The translations under genes and the position numbers were made by a program. This document shows, piece by piece, positions 11,226-22,345 of a DNA stretch of 28,324 nt; positions within the stretch are counted from its first letter, which is position 1; the number at the start of each line of letters is the position of its first letter. This DNA comes from Armadillidium nasatum (lineage: Eukaryota > Arthropoda > Malacostraca > Isopoda > Armadillidiidae). Below the pieces are notes generated by a model. The model was not told where the DNA came from. It searched no databases and saw only the letters and a list, made by a program, of their open reading frames with translations. The DNA lies in the NCBI GenBank assembly GCA_009176605.1, contig SEYY01012364.1, forward strand, positions 1 through 28,324, in the 5' to 3' direction.

Positions 11226-12725
11226 TTGTGTGATTTTTATATAAGTGAGGGTCATGCTGCCTATATCTATAAAATTGACATTGAAGAAAAAATTGCCGTT
11301 GTTGTTTGGAATTTAGCTAAATCTAGCACCCCTTCCTCTACTAGCGAAGGATCTATTCCACCTATTAAAAATCCCCCTGATTGTGCTAATTACAAAACAG
11401 TGAAAGACCTATATCTAGCTTAGTTTTTTTTAGTGTTGTTAAAGAGACTTTTATTCAAATTGGTATATTTGAAGGGGAGGAAGAAAACAAACTGGCGTTT
11501 TCTCATTTCTTTTCTAAATTTAAGGCTCTAATTTTTATTTTACTTCACATCACAACCGCTCACTGGCAGAGCCCTATTCAAGAATGGGGTGTTATATCAA
11601 TAAAAAATAAAACAACCCACAATTCCCACATAACGAGATTTTTTTAGGTGAACACAGACGTTGGCTTAAAGGAATGAAGATTAAATCCAGCAGGAAACAA
11701 AGAAAGTGAGGAGAATTCCCCAAAACAGAGATGGTTGGATGGAAGGAGGCACCACAGCGAACAAGCCTAGAGTTGGAAAATGTCCACACAAAATTAATGG
11801 GCAAACAATGCACCCTTTGTGCTATGAGACGCTATAAAGGTTGAGGTATACGAGTGGACAGTTCTCTCGAGTATTTGCCGCTGTAGTGCATTTAGAAAGG
11901 AGACAAGGCACCAACGTCATGTCGCAAAGACATAGGGTCAAGTGAATTAGTAGGAGAGAAGCAGTTTATAAGTTTTTTAACCTTTGACTCAACAATATCT
12001 AAAAGACAGGTGAAGCCTGAGATCAGTACTCCATACAAGGGAAGATAAGGCCCTTGTAGAATTGGAGTAACTGCAAAAAAGGAAAAATTCTCGCAATCTA
12101 AGCAGAACTCCCAGATTCTTTGAAGCACCCCTTGCAGCATTGTGATGTGAGGTTTTCAGGACATTTTTTTATTTGTTTATGAGAAGGCCAAGTGCTTTTA
12201 TGTTGTCTACAGAAGAGATGGGAGAAGCATCGAAAGAAATAAAAAAAGTTAATAGGTTTCTTTGAGAGTGATATTTCTAGAAGTTGAGTTTTTAAAGAGC
12301 TGAATCATTAGTTATTTAAATTGATAGTAACTCCATTTATTCTGATGAAGAAAAGTTTATTCATTTAATTAATAATCTATGCCTTATAACTTATGATATG
12401 ATAAAACGTCTTAGCTTCGAAAGTAAAAATTATGCCGTAGCATTAAGCATTTTAAGGACTGAGTATCTTAATAACGATTTCATTATTCAGACAAATTTTG
12501 TTAGATGGCATGAAATACCCACTTCGCCTAAAGATGATTTAAAAGCCTTAAACCAATTTTTAAATGAAGTTAAAGCTATGGTATATGACCTTCAGTCGAG
12601 TGATATTAATTTACTTATGCCGGAAATTGCAGGGATTCATAGATTAATTTCAACTGTAGATGATTTATGTGTTTTTTGTTTTACATATATGAACTTCAAC
12701 ATACGGAAAATTTTAGCTGCCTATA
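11226..12725 (+). pseudogene. BEL/Pao-like gag remnant, split by LINE J3
   Basis: Gag forms the particle of LTR retrotransposons. The first piece, 11226-11423, ends in an NYKTVKDLYLA-like stretch, and another frame continues with ENKLAFSHFFSKFKALI up to 11540. LINE J3 is inserted at about 11545-12305. Coding sequence resumes with SDEEKFIHLINNLC (about 12340-12382) and LSFESKNYAVALSILRTEYL (about 12410-12468), then LKALNQFLNEVKAMVYDL. The order (EKF-x-x-L, then NY-x-x-A-x-x-x-L-x-x-x-Y) is the pattern of the DUF1759 domain found in BEL/Pao gag. Stops and frame changes make it inactive. Confidence 0.6.
11545..12305 (-). mobile_element. Jockey-like LINE 3' fragment (J3) inside gag
   Basis: A 5'-truncated minus-strand copy. 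In reading direction it has a LINCFSPTNSLDPMSLRHDV-like segment (about 11983-11921) and FSNSRLVRCGASFHPTISV (about 11782-11726), both matching the C-terminal region of J5, J7 and J8. It then carries the conserved 24-bp inverted repeat (11627-11650), the degenerate hairpin GGGCTCTGCCA (11575-11565) and an A-rich tail at about 11544. No intact frame remains. Confidence 0.8.
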
Positions 12726-12726
12726 A

Positions 12727-14735
12727 CTTTCTGATGTTTCTTCTTCTCACCCAAGTCTTGAAATCCTCTATTTAGAGGATTTCAACATACACCACACTAA
12801 GTAGTTAGTCTCCTCTCATACAGATACAGGTGAGAAGAAGGCCAAATCATTCAGAATTCTCAAAGATCTGTAGCAGTTGATTAGAGAACCCAAACACATT
12901 CCAGATCGTCCTCACCAGATTCTTGAACACACTTGATTTATGCTTCACCACTACTCCTTTTAATTTAAATACACCATTTCCCTCCTATCGGTAACTCTGA
13001 TCGCAATCTTATATCTCGTAACTACAAAAATTTATCTCCAACAGTCTACCATGCCCTAAATATATTTTCTTATACTTTAATCGGGCTATTTCAGGGGCAA
13101 TGGGTCGCTTCATTGCGAATTACCATTGGAGTAATTCTTGTTTTTTTTCTCGGGGGACGCTTCGATCTCTGCTAAAAAGATTGGGGCCGTAATCCTTAAT
13201 GGGATAAGCAGATTTATTCCATCTTCAACTAAATCATTTTTTCTTCAAAATATATGTTGGATGGCAACTGTTCTATTGTCCTTCAGGAAAGAGATAATGC
13301 TTATTGTGAATGGAAAAATTCTCCTTCTCCACTCACTCTTGAAAATTTTCATTCACCTCGGAATCATTGCAAAGATGTGTTTCAACGGACTAATCGTATT
13401 TTCACATAAAGGAAGTGAGCTGACCTTTTCATGATTCTCCTGCTGATAAAAATTTCTCGCTTTTTGCCAAAAATATCTCTAATAACTTCTTTAAATATTC
13501 CTTCCTCTCTCTTATTCGCTCTGATGGTTCTGTAGCCAATACTCCCTTTGAAAAGGCTAATCTCTTCGGCCTGCTTTTTTCATCTAATTCCATTCAGCTT
13601 AATTCTGGCATCTCTCCTCCTACTCATTCTTCTCTCAGGTGTCCCCCGTCTCTAACTGCTATTCCTCTTGTTTGGATGCATGGGATCCTGAAATCTATGA
13701 ACTACAGAAAAGACCATAGGCTCAGAAGGCATTCCCCCTCGTGTTTCGACGTAGTGTGCTTCAGAGTTAGCGCCTGTCCTCTTTCAGCTTTACTCTCTCT
13801 GCTTTTATACTTATAAATTTTCTCAATGCTGGAGGCAAGCATTTTTTCAGCTGATCATGAAAATGTAGCCTCTCTGACACTTCCAACTTTCGACTTATAG
13901 CCCTAACTTTGGTTCTGTCTAAAATTTTTGAAACTCCTTAACTCGCATTCCTGGATCATTTGGAGTCTCATTCTCTTCTCTCAGATCATCAATATGACTT
14001 TCGACGCTAGAAGTCAAATGGTGACATACTTTCCTATCTTACTGATCTATGGTTTTCTGCCCTTAGGAACTTTGGGGAGTCTTGTGTGGTGACGCTTGAC
14101 ATATCCATGGCTTTTGACTGGATATGGCATGAGTCGCTGCACTGCAGGTCCCTTCCTTTGGGTTTTCTTCTTCTCTTAGCTTACTCTTGCTTAGTTATCT
14201 CTAAGATCGTTCCATTTCGTCACTTCCAGATGGAGCGACATCTTCCTTTTTTCTATCAACTGTGGTGTTCCTCAGTTTTCTGTTTTATCTCTAACTTTAT
14301 TCTTACTTATCATTAACGATCATTTCTCAACTGCATATCTAAGTCTCTTCACTCTTGTGCTTATGAGTCATCTCTCCATTCTTCTACTTATTTCAAATTC
14401 TATTCTTGCCGATCTAGCTGGAGGAAATTTAAAAGTAGGGTCTTGTGAGATTCAACTCTAAAAGCTCAACTTTTCCACATTTCCCTCCCAACGTTCCGAT
14501 CTCTTTCTCACCTGTAAATAACATTAATATGCTTTGTCTAAACATAAACAATTTATTGTCTTGGAAACCACATACCACATTGATTGCTAAGGTGGCCTCT
14601 AAGGAGCTGAGAATACTTTTCAATTTGGAAGAATTTTTTTCTGAGTAGTTACTACAATTAAATAAGAGTCTTGTACATACTTGTAAGGAGTATTACTCTC
14701 ACATTTGTGGAGGTGGGTGGAAAAAGTCTTCCACA
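12727..14735 (+). mobile_element. Jockey-like LINE (J4), plus strand, 5' truncated
   Basis: This copy starts within the endonuclease. EDFNIHHTK (about 12775-12800) and AKSFRILKDL (about 12841-12870) match DFNGHNTEW and AESFSILNDL of J5. The linker and RT follow through many frame changes: NISNNFFKYSF then SLIRSDGSVANTPFEKA (about 13470-13555), motif A as VTLDISMAFDWIWHESL (14089-14139), a motif B remnant (NCGVPQFSVLSLTLFL, about 14255-14305), and NINMLCLNINNLLSWKPHTT (about 14520-14580). Motif C is destroyed. It is inserted in the BEL/Pao-like element in that element's own orientation. Confidence 0.78.
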
Positions 14736-15316
14736 TTAATTAAATAACATTAACATTCTTTGACTAAACATAAACAATATATTGTCTTGGAAACCACATA
14801 TCACATATCATATGTAATCAATTTTTAGATGAAAACATATTTTCAGCTTTAAGTTAGTTTGTAGTATTTAGTTGCAAGGTATATGCAAGCTTATTTTGCA
14901 TTGCAAAGATTTTGATTTAAATTTAACTTTGTAGGCTTTTCATGGTAGAAAATATCATATTAATGCTGGATTGATTTTAACTTTATGGATTTAAATTTGT
15001 GATTTTTTCTTATTTAAATTTAAATTATAATGGAAATTTAAATTCTTGTTGTTGGGAGGAAATTGCAAATTATATATTTGCTTTTAAAGTAAACTTAATT
15101 TGATAATACATTTTATTTACATATAGATAAAACTAACTACGGTTGTTAAAATTATCAGCTAAATATAAGAAAATTTTTCTTTAGAATTTCAACATTTAAC
15201 ATTTGCTTTGACTCTCGTTTTTACTCACGAGAACTAACCTACTAGCTTTTGTATAATTTCCAAATTAAGTAATTGATTTTAACATATTAGATTTTAACCA
15301 TGTCGTTGCCAGGTAG
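14736..15316 (+). other. 3' interior of LTR element, non-coding
   Basis: AT-rich DNA before the 3' LTR. Its first 70 bases (about 14742-14810) repeat a LINE J4 segment found at 14518-14583. No pol domain is recognisable. A clear polypurine tract next to the LTR was not found. Confidence 0.45.
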
Positions 15317-15879
15317 TGTCGGGGTTAGATGAGTATTAACATTTTAACCATTTGAATATTAATTACGAATAACATTTTGGTAGGAATATATTATCCTTTT
15401 TTTATCCTAGTGTGGGAGCTTTATAATTCTGTAACTAGAACTGGTCCAATCAATTCTGACTTTCAAATTTGATTCTCTTTATTGTTCTTAAGATTGATTG
15501 AATATTATTGATTAAGTTTTGTGTGTGGGTTTTATTTTATAAATGCAACTGATTTAACTTATTCTTGACTATTGCCTGTTTAACAGAACCTTTTTTTATT
15601 TGAGAAAAGTTTGTAAGTTCTTGCTACTTGGGAAGAATTGTTTTGTTTTATAATACCTTAGATTAGACACTTATTTTACTATTAAAATTTACCTAAATGG
15701 CTTTCACAAATAAAATTTTATCCATGTTTAACTTCTTGGAAATAGTAAATCTCTCAAATTCCACTTTTTCTTTAACTATTTGGAAATTTTCAATGGTTAG
15801 TTATTAAATTATATTTTTATTAATAGAAGGTTAAATGTTTTACAAGAATTAGGTTTATTCTTAGTAGATCAGTCGCAAT
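15317..15879 (+). repeat. 3' LTR
   Basis: The direct repeat partner of 10299-10839, in the same orientation, beginning TGTCGG and ending near CAGTCGCAAT. It differs from the 5' LTR by many substitutions and small indels, including change of the AATAAA hexamer region. Confidence 0.78.
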
Positions 15880-15926
15880 ACTGCAGATCAGGCCTTTCTG
15901 GAGCTTCAGCTCAAAGACAATTCCAT

Positions 15927-16977
<1,051 letters not shown>

Positions 16978-17099
16978 CACACCACCACCACTCAAGAACA
17001 GAGCGCTATTGAAGGTGGGGGTGTTAGAAGAATAAAAAAGAAGTAAAATATTATTAAAAAAAAAGAAAAAAAATAAATAAAAACCACCCCTTCAGGTCC

Positions 17100-17123
17100 C
17101 ACCTAACGCAAATTTCTCAGGTG
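17100..17123. other. conserved 24-bp inverted repeat at LINE stop (J5)
   Basis: CACCT at the left and AGGTG at the right enclose 14 bases. The same 24-bp layout occurs in J3 (11627-11650), J7 (25131-25154) and J8 (26276-26299), always at the end of the reading frame. In J8 the arms are 7 bp (CACCTAA/TTAGGTG). Confidence 0.7.
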
Positions 17124-17805
17124 AGCAAGGAAGCGGGCTTAAAGAAACTTAGATTAAATTCGGAAGGAAACGCAGAAGATAGGAGAGAATTCCACAAGAC
17201 AAATGTGGCAGGAAAGAAGGAGGCACCACAGTGGACAAGCCTGGAGTTGCCTATTTCCAGGCAAAAATTGATGAGTGGACATTGCACGCCTTTTGCCGTA
17301 AAGGTGGAGGTATACGAGTGGATAGCTCCCTCGAGCATTTGTCACTGCAGTACCTACAGAAAAGAGACAAGGCACCAAAGTCAAGTCTCAAAGATAAAGA
17401 GTCAATAATATTAGAAAGAGCGGAACAATTTATAAGTCTTTTTGCATTTGATTCAACCTTATCCGGAAGACTGGTGAAACCTAATCTTCCCCAGATATGA
17501 GAGCAGTACTCATTACAAGGTCGGATGAGACTCCTGAATAATTGGAGTAACTGAAAGGAAAGAAAAAACTCTCGAAGTCTAAACAGAACTCCCAGCTTCT
17601 TTGAAGCCGCCCTTGCAACCATTGTGATTCGAGGTTTCCAAGACATTTTTTTGTTTATGTGAAGGCCAAGGATGTTTATATTATCAACAAGAGAGATGGG
17701 AGAACCATCAAAAAAGTAGGAAAGTTCGGAGGTGTCTTTGAGAGGGAGATTTCTAGATTTTGAGTTTTTAAAGAGTTGAATTTCACATGATTGAAACGAC
17801 CCCAC
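17100..17805 (-). pseudogene. J5 post-RT C-terminal region
   Basis: Continues the RT in a new frame: NINILGLHINKKMSWKPRIT, then LGVLFRLREFFLSFQLLQLF, CNEYCSHIWG, LINCSALSNIIDSLSLRLDF and GNSRLVHCGASFFPATFVLW in the next frame, ending near 17117. This chain (LG-x-LFR, EYCSHIWG, a Ser-Leu-x-x-R loop, a C-terminal W-N-S-L) is common to Jockey-superfamily proteins and is shared by J3, J7 and J8. Its role, probably RNA or DNA binding during retrotransposition, is not well defined. Confidence 0.8.
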
Positions 17806-17816
17806 TGGAAAATTCT

Positions 17817-19187
17817 TTACATATCTTCAAGAATCAAATCGGAAAGATGAAGACAAGAAGAAAATCCAGATGAAAAGGAAGGAGAAGATTTGAAATGAAT
17901 AGAATAATGAAGGGTTTGGTCATCGGCATAAGAATGGATAGGGTTAGATGAACAGCTAAAAAAATCATTAATAAAAAGTAAGAATAGAGTAGGAGGCAAA
18001 GCAGAACCCTGAGGAACACCACTATTGACAGGAAAGGAAGGAAAAGTCGCTCTATTAAAAACAGCCAAAATGGAGCGATTAGAGAGAAAGCTAGACATAA
18101 GTAAGCAAAGAGAAGGAGGAAACCCGAAAGAGGGGAGCTTGGAAAGCAGTGACGCATGCCATACCAAGTCAAACGCCTTAGAGATTTCAAGCTTCATCAA
18201 AGGAGTCTTCTCATGGTCCCTAAGGGAAGAAGACCATGTGTCTGTGAGATAGGAAAGTATATTACCAGTGGACCTCGAACACCGAAAGCCATGCTGATGA
18301 TCAGAAAGAAGAGAATGGGTTTCCAGATGATCAAAGAAAGGAGAGTTGAGAAGGGTTTCAAAGATCTTAGACAGAATACATGTGAGAGCTATAGGGAGAT
18401 AGTTGGAAGGATCAGAGAGGCTACCACCTTTCTTCGGAATAGGTTGGAATAATAGGCCCTTCAAACAATGAGGGAAAGCACTAGTATTGTGGCATAGAGA
18501 GAAAAGTTGAACTAGAGGCGGAGCCAGCTCAGAGGTGCACTCCCATAAAACTTGGGAAGGAATTCCATCCAGGCAGCTTCCAATTCTAACGTTCATAGAC
18601 TTCAGAAGCCCATGCAACTGATCAAATGAAATCATACGTACAGCCATGGGACATCTGGGAAGAGAAGAAGTAAGATGAGGATTGCCGGAGTCGTCCAGGT
18701 TTGAATTAGAAGAGAACAGGAGGCCGAAGAGAATAGCCTTTTCAATTGGAGTGTTAGCAACAGAACCATCAGAGTGAATAAGAGGAGGAAAGGAAGATTT
18801 ACAGAAATTGTTGGATATGTTTTTGACAAGATGCCAGAAAGATTTTTCAGAAGGAGAATTTAGGATATCTGCACATCTTCGTTTGGTGAAAGTCCGCTTT
18901 ACTCTCCGAAGAATATTCCTGCAATTATTCCGATCTGAATGAAATTTAGCGAGAGTGATATGAAAATTAGAATTTCTCCACTCTCGATACGCGATGTCTC
19001 TAGACTGAAAAGAGCGATAAGAAGCATGATTGAAGTATGGATTTTGAAGGGAGAAAGATTTAGTTGAAGAAAGAGTGAACCTGCTCATCAGATCAACGAT
19101 TACGGCCCTTACCTTATCGGCAGAAACCGAAAAATCTTCAGAGTTAAAGCAGTCACTTCCGTGACAGTTAGCGTAGAAGCAACGCAA
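17817..19187 (-). pseudogene. J5 linker and reverse transcriptase, 456-codon ORF
   Basis: The longest open frame in the window apart from repeats. It begins after the endonuclease (CFNSEDFSVSADKVRAVIVD), runs through a basic linker (FHSDRNNCRNILRRVKRTFT, about residues 81-100) and enters the RT at LDGIPSQVLWECTSELAPPL. It then shows HQHGFRCSRSTGN, motif A KLEISKAFDLVWHASLL, motif B GVPQGSALPPTLFLLFINDF and motif C HSYADDQTLH. Motif A has Glu where J8 and J4 have the catalytic Asp (LDI), and motif B has Pro for Ser. Even the open part is therefore probably inactive. The frame is lost at 17817, just after motif C. Confidence 0.82.
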
Positions 19188-19189
19188 AG

Positions 19190-19925
19190 CCCCATAATCA
19201 GGATAATTAAATTGTCAGAAGACACGCTTAAGGCAGAGTGGAGCAGTTGGAGAGAAAGCATGAAAATAAAGACAAATTAGATTGTAGTCGGAGTTACCAA
19301 TAAGTGCGAAGATAGCGCATAAACAAAGAGAAGGACTAGAGGTGAAACATAAATAAAGTTTATTCAAGAATTGGTTGGGATGATCTGGAATGTGTATTGG
19401 TTCTTTAATCAGCTGCTCCAGATCGTTCAGAATGCTGAATGATTCAGCCTTCTCTCCCTCTGAATCAGTATAAGAGGAATTCAACCATTCAGTGTTGTGT
19501 CCATTGAAATCCTCAAATAGATACATGTAAATATGTAACAGTCAAGTGAGTAGCAGTTAGGTATTTAAGAAAGGTGGAAAAATCTGTTCTATTGGGAGAA
19601 CAGTAGCAGAAGCACAAGATTATTGAAATGTTAGGAAGTATGGTTTTAAGCGAAAGAACATTGAAGTTAGAAGATTCAAGATTCACATTACATGTTACCT
19701 GAGTGTTAGTGTTAGCGTAGTCACAAACTCTACCTTTAGAACTGAAATTTTGAAATAAGTTTTAGTTAGATATATTAAAAAATTTAGAAGAGGAATTCTT
19801 TGATATCTGGGTCTCAGACAGGGGTAAAATGTAAGAATGAGAGTTAAAGAGATGGTATTCCACAGAAGCTAAGTTAAACCATAAGCCTCTGGCATTGGTG
19901 AAGTACATAGAGAACCCACATCTGC
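19190..19925 (-). pseudogene. J5 endonuclease, broken
   Basis: The APE-type endonuclease reads in pieces: YFTNARGLWFNLASVEYHLF and LPLSETQISKNSS (about 19918-19790), an NLESSNFNVLSL then YCSPNRTDFSTFLKYL stretch in another frame (about 19675-19555), and EDFNGHNTEW to IGNSDYNLI (19526-19215). The motif normally read as SDHN has become SDYN, so a catalytic His is lost in addition to the frameshifts. The pieces align in order with J6 and J2. Confidence 0.75.
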
Positions 19926-19967
19926 TCACACCCACCATTCTGCACACATACTCACGATCGAGAGAAA

Positions 19968-20063
19968 GAGACAGACAAATAAACAGACAAACAAGCAAGC
20001 AGACTGACAAACAAGCAGTCACACGAGCAAACAGACAAACAAGCTAAGAGACAAACAAAGCAA
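19968..20063. repeat. degenerate ACAAACAG-type low-complexity tract
   Basis: Irregular repeats of ACAGACAAACAAGC and variants just upstream of the LINE J5 endonuclease. The minus frame gives a Cys/Leu-rich string that looks like a membrane segment, but this follows from the repeat and is not evidence of a signal peptide. Confidence 0.75.
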
Positions 20064-20640
20064 AACCGAAACAATACTTTTGTTTAAAAAAATTTTAAAA
20101 CATTAAAATTAACTATAGAAATATGTAACTATAAAACTATTTCTATTTAAAACATAAAATATTCGCTAAAGACTTATAAATTTTATCCTCGGTAGTTGAT
20201 CTCGTTGTTAATTTAACTACTGTAGATACTAAATTTTTAAGCAAAAAAATTGATAAAACAAATTTACACAGTAGATACATCATTAATTCTAATCATTTAA
20301 AAACACGGGCACAATAAAATGCACACAAACACTCATGTGCTTTAACCATTTTCTAATTTATGCTCTCTCTTGGGTGACATTATTTCTTATTTTAGCAAGT
20401 TCTAGCAATTTCTTGCATTTTTTAGCAATTTCTAGCACTTGGCACCTTTGGTTAGGCCACTCCCCCTGACATGAAGAGAATGACAATGATAGCGACATAA
20501 GTAGAGTGACAGTGTTAGCAATAGATTGCACTTAGGGTAATTGAGTCAAGCGGCACCACTTCCTATAATATCCGGCAAAATCTGGCTACATTCGATGCCT
20601 CATTCTCTGCAACTAAATACATCCGAGGCCAATCAGGATG
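20064..20640. other. non-coding DNA with AGCAATTTCT repeats
   Basis: AT-rich at first. At about 20392-20440 a short motif, TAGCAATTTCT or a close variant, recurs four times. From 20455 the base composition becomes balanced. No frame or RNA gene is supportable. Confidence 0.45.
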
Positions 20641-21030
20641 CAAGCTCTCTCGTTGATGAAATCCCACGTGTACGAATGCGGACACACCTTTCCTTATGAC
20701 GTTATGACGCCGGCTTTCATGAGACTATGAGGCCATCCGTTCGACATATTTTCTTGATCATATGGTTTTCATTTCTGTAGATTTTTTCTTGACTACGTGA
20801 TTTTTGTCCATCATTTTGACCACACCGGTTTCCTCTATCTTGGATTTGGTATCCACCATCTTGGATTTGGTTTCAGCCGTTTTGGATTTTCCGAACTCGA
20901 GGTTTACATTTCCAAAGATTTTCTTGATTGGCTTCCGCAATTATGGATTTGATTTTCGATTTCTTGACCACGTGGTTTACATGTGGGCGAATGCGTACAC
21001 ACATACGCATTTTTCCTCATAGCGTCATCA
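20641..21030. repeat. diverged direct repeats, spacing about 310 bp, with CTTGGATTTGG units
   Basis: CGAATGCGGACACACC near 20675 and CGAATGCGTACACACA near 20986 are each followed by TTTCCT(T/C)AT and a GACG/GCGTCAT motif, which suggests a duplicated unit. Between them CATTTTG, TATCTTGGATTTGG, CATCTTGGATTTGG and GTTTTGGATTTTCC recur at about 25-bp steps (20835-20890). The minus 60-codon frame here (KSKMVDTKSKIEET) is a by-product of the repeat. Confidence 0.5.
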
Positions 21031-21097
21031 TTATCAAAAGAATTTGAATTCGAAGGAGTTGAAATTTAAAAAGTTCAGAACCCTATTGATCCTTAGG

Positions 21098-21290
21098 TTC
21101 ATATCCGCAAAACAAGACACCATGAGGACGCGGGCACCACCGCACGTTGCGCTACCTGGCAAACGCGAAATAACTCGATGCGCGACCCTATATCTCGCTA
21201 TCCAGCGGAAGCGCGGAATGACGCAATGTGGCGAGCAAACGCATGCACAAGCATTCATGATGTCATCAGCAACACGTGACATTTTATTTT
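21098..21290. other. CpG-dense patch in AT-rich surroundings
   Basis: About 190 bp with roughly twenty CpG dinucleotides (for example GAGGACGCGGGC, TCGATGCGCGACC, GGAAGCGCGGAATGACGC), while the flanks have almost none. Short frames on both strands (93 and 82 codons) have no known domain. It ends just before the piggyBac-like element. It could be a promoter-like island or an inserted repeat of different origin; neither is shown. Confidence 0.5.
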
Positions 21291-21313
21291 TTAGAGACTA
21301 TTTTATAGGAATA

Positions 21314-21317
21314 TTAA
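21314..21317. other. target site duplication TTAA, left
   Basis: TTAA directly before the left inverted terminus; it matches 22342-22345. Confidence 0.8.
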
Positions 21318-22341
21318 CACGTTGACTGCCATGCGTAGAGCCGGCTCTTCTCACCTTTAAAAAAAAAAATTTCATCCGATTCTCCTGAAAATTTCAATAT
21401 AGATAGCTTTTTTCCCGACGAAAAAACTCCATTCCTAACGTTTTTGCGAGGGAGTTAAAGTTTAGAAGTTATTTCGGAAATTTTAGGAATGTTCAAATCT
21501 ACGGTGAGGCCACATAAAAAATTTTTTTGGTCTGAAATTTAGAGTGTATGTTCATAAATCTATTGGCTACAAAATTTTCTAATAGACTTTTGCTGTCAGA
21601 TGTATAGAAAAATTGTTATTTGCCCAATACTGACCAACTATCGAAAGTCAAAATTGTTAAAAAAAAAAAAATTCCAACTTTTTTTAAAAAAATATTTAAA
21701 AAAACTACAATAACTACATTTTTATTTTTGGTAGTTTTATAGATAAATGATCGGGCTACAATATTCTTTCTATATATTATTCGATCTAACTTGTTTTTTC
21801 CGAGATATAGCTCTTCAAAAAAGGTCCATTTTTGTGCCAATTTTCAAAAATTTTAAAAGTTTGAGAGACTATACCTTTCTTCAAGCAAATATAATTTTAT
21901 AATGTTCTAAACAAAAGTTATAGACCTATCTCTCTTCTAAACAATATATAAAAATAAAAAAAAAAGTTTGAGGCATTTTTTTTAAATAATTTTTTTCTCC
22001 GGAAAGGTATGATTTTTTTCAAAAAAAAATTTGAGTGACTATAACATTTTTTCTAGACGTGATATCAAAAATCTCTTTATACAGCATCCATATATTGGGG
22101 CTAAGATTGTTCAGTTAAAATTTCAGCTCATGTGGACCAGTGGTTTGACCCCGCTATTCTAATTTTTTTTAACTTTTGACCCCAAATAACTTCTAAACGG
22201 TTAATCACTCGTAAAAACGTTAGAAATGGACTATTTTCGTCGGGAAAAAAGCTATATATACTGAAAATTTCAGCTCAATCGGTCAAAAAATAAAAAAAAT
22301 TTCAAAAACGGGCTCAGCCCCATTTCGTGGCAGTCAACGTG
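21318..22341. mobile_element. piggyBac-like non-autonomous element, 1,024 bp
   Basis: Perfect 14-bp terminal inverted repeats (CACGTTGACTGCCA at the left, TGGCAGTCAACGTG at the right) are flanked on both sides by TTAA (21314-21317 and 22342-22345), the duplication typical of the piggyBac superfamily. Inverted similarity continues inward for about 134 bp per arm: TAGCTTTTTTCCCGACGAAA at 21413 pairs with its inverse near 22234-22255. The interior has no transposase frame, so it would need an enzyme supplied in trans. It shares its interior with 6714-7715. Confidence 0.85.
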
Positions 22342-22345
22342 TTAA
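22342..22345. other. target site duplication TTAA, right
   Basis: TTAA directly after the right inverted terminus; it matches 21314-21317. Confidence 0.8.

Larger units (their letters stand above)
10299..15879 (+). mobile_element. decayed BEL/Pao-like LTR retrotransposon
   Basis: Two direct repeats of about 541 and 563 bp (LTRs) enclose a plus-strand gag remnant. LINE copies J3 (minus) and J4 (plus) interrupt it. No protease, reverse transcriptase or integrase of the element itself is recognisable, so most of pol has been lost. BEL/Pao is inferred from the gag segment (DUF1759-like). The two LTRs differ at many sites, so the insertion is old. Target duplications could not be defined because the left edge meets (TA)n. 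Confidence 0.68.
16978..19925 (-). mobile_element. near full-length Jockey-like LINE (J5)
   Basis: The most complete copy, about 2.9 kb, read on the minus strand as endonuclease (19925-19200), linker, reverse transcriptase (about 18650-17830), C-terminal region (17805-17105), 3' UTR and tail. The tail at about 16978 is A-rich with AAT interruptions and not TA. At least three frame breaks are visible. The leader has decayed into an ACAAACAG-type low-complexity tract. The domain order and the YADD-type RT place it in the Jockey superfamily; closer clade placement needs a tree. Confidence 0.85.

Noticed and set aside
11592..11813. Independent small gene on the minus strand
   Set aside because: The sequence matches the C-terminal region of J5, J7 and J8, so it is part of LINE J3.
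18025..18452. Plus-strand open frames opposite the J5 reverse transcriptase (also at 17121-17500, 25538-25795, 26297-26596 and 27200-27421)
   Set aside because: These are antisense shadows of conserved LINE coding sequence on the minus strand.
19762..20022. Signal peptide or membrane segment at the start of the minus-strand 86-codon frame
   Set aside because: The Cys/Leu-rich string is produced by the ACAAACAG-type repeat. Only the part after about 19925 is LINE endonuclease.
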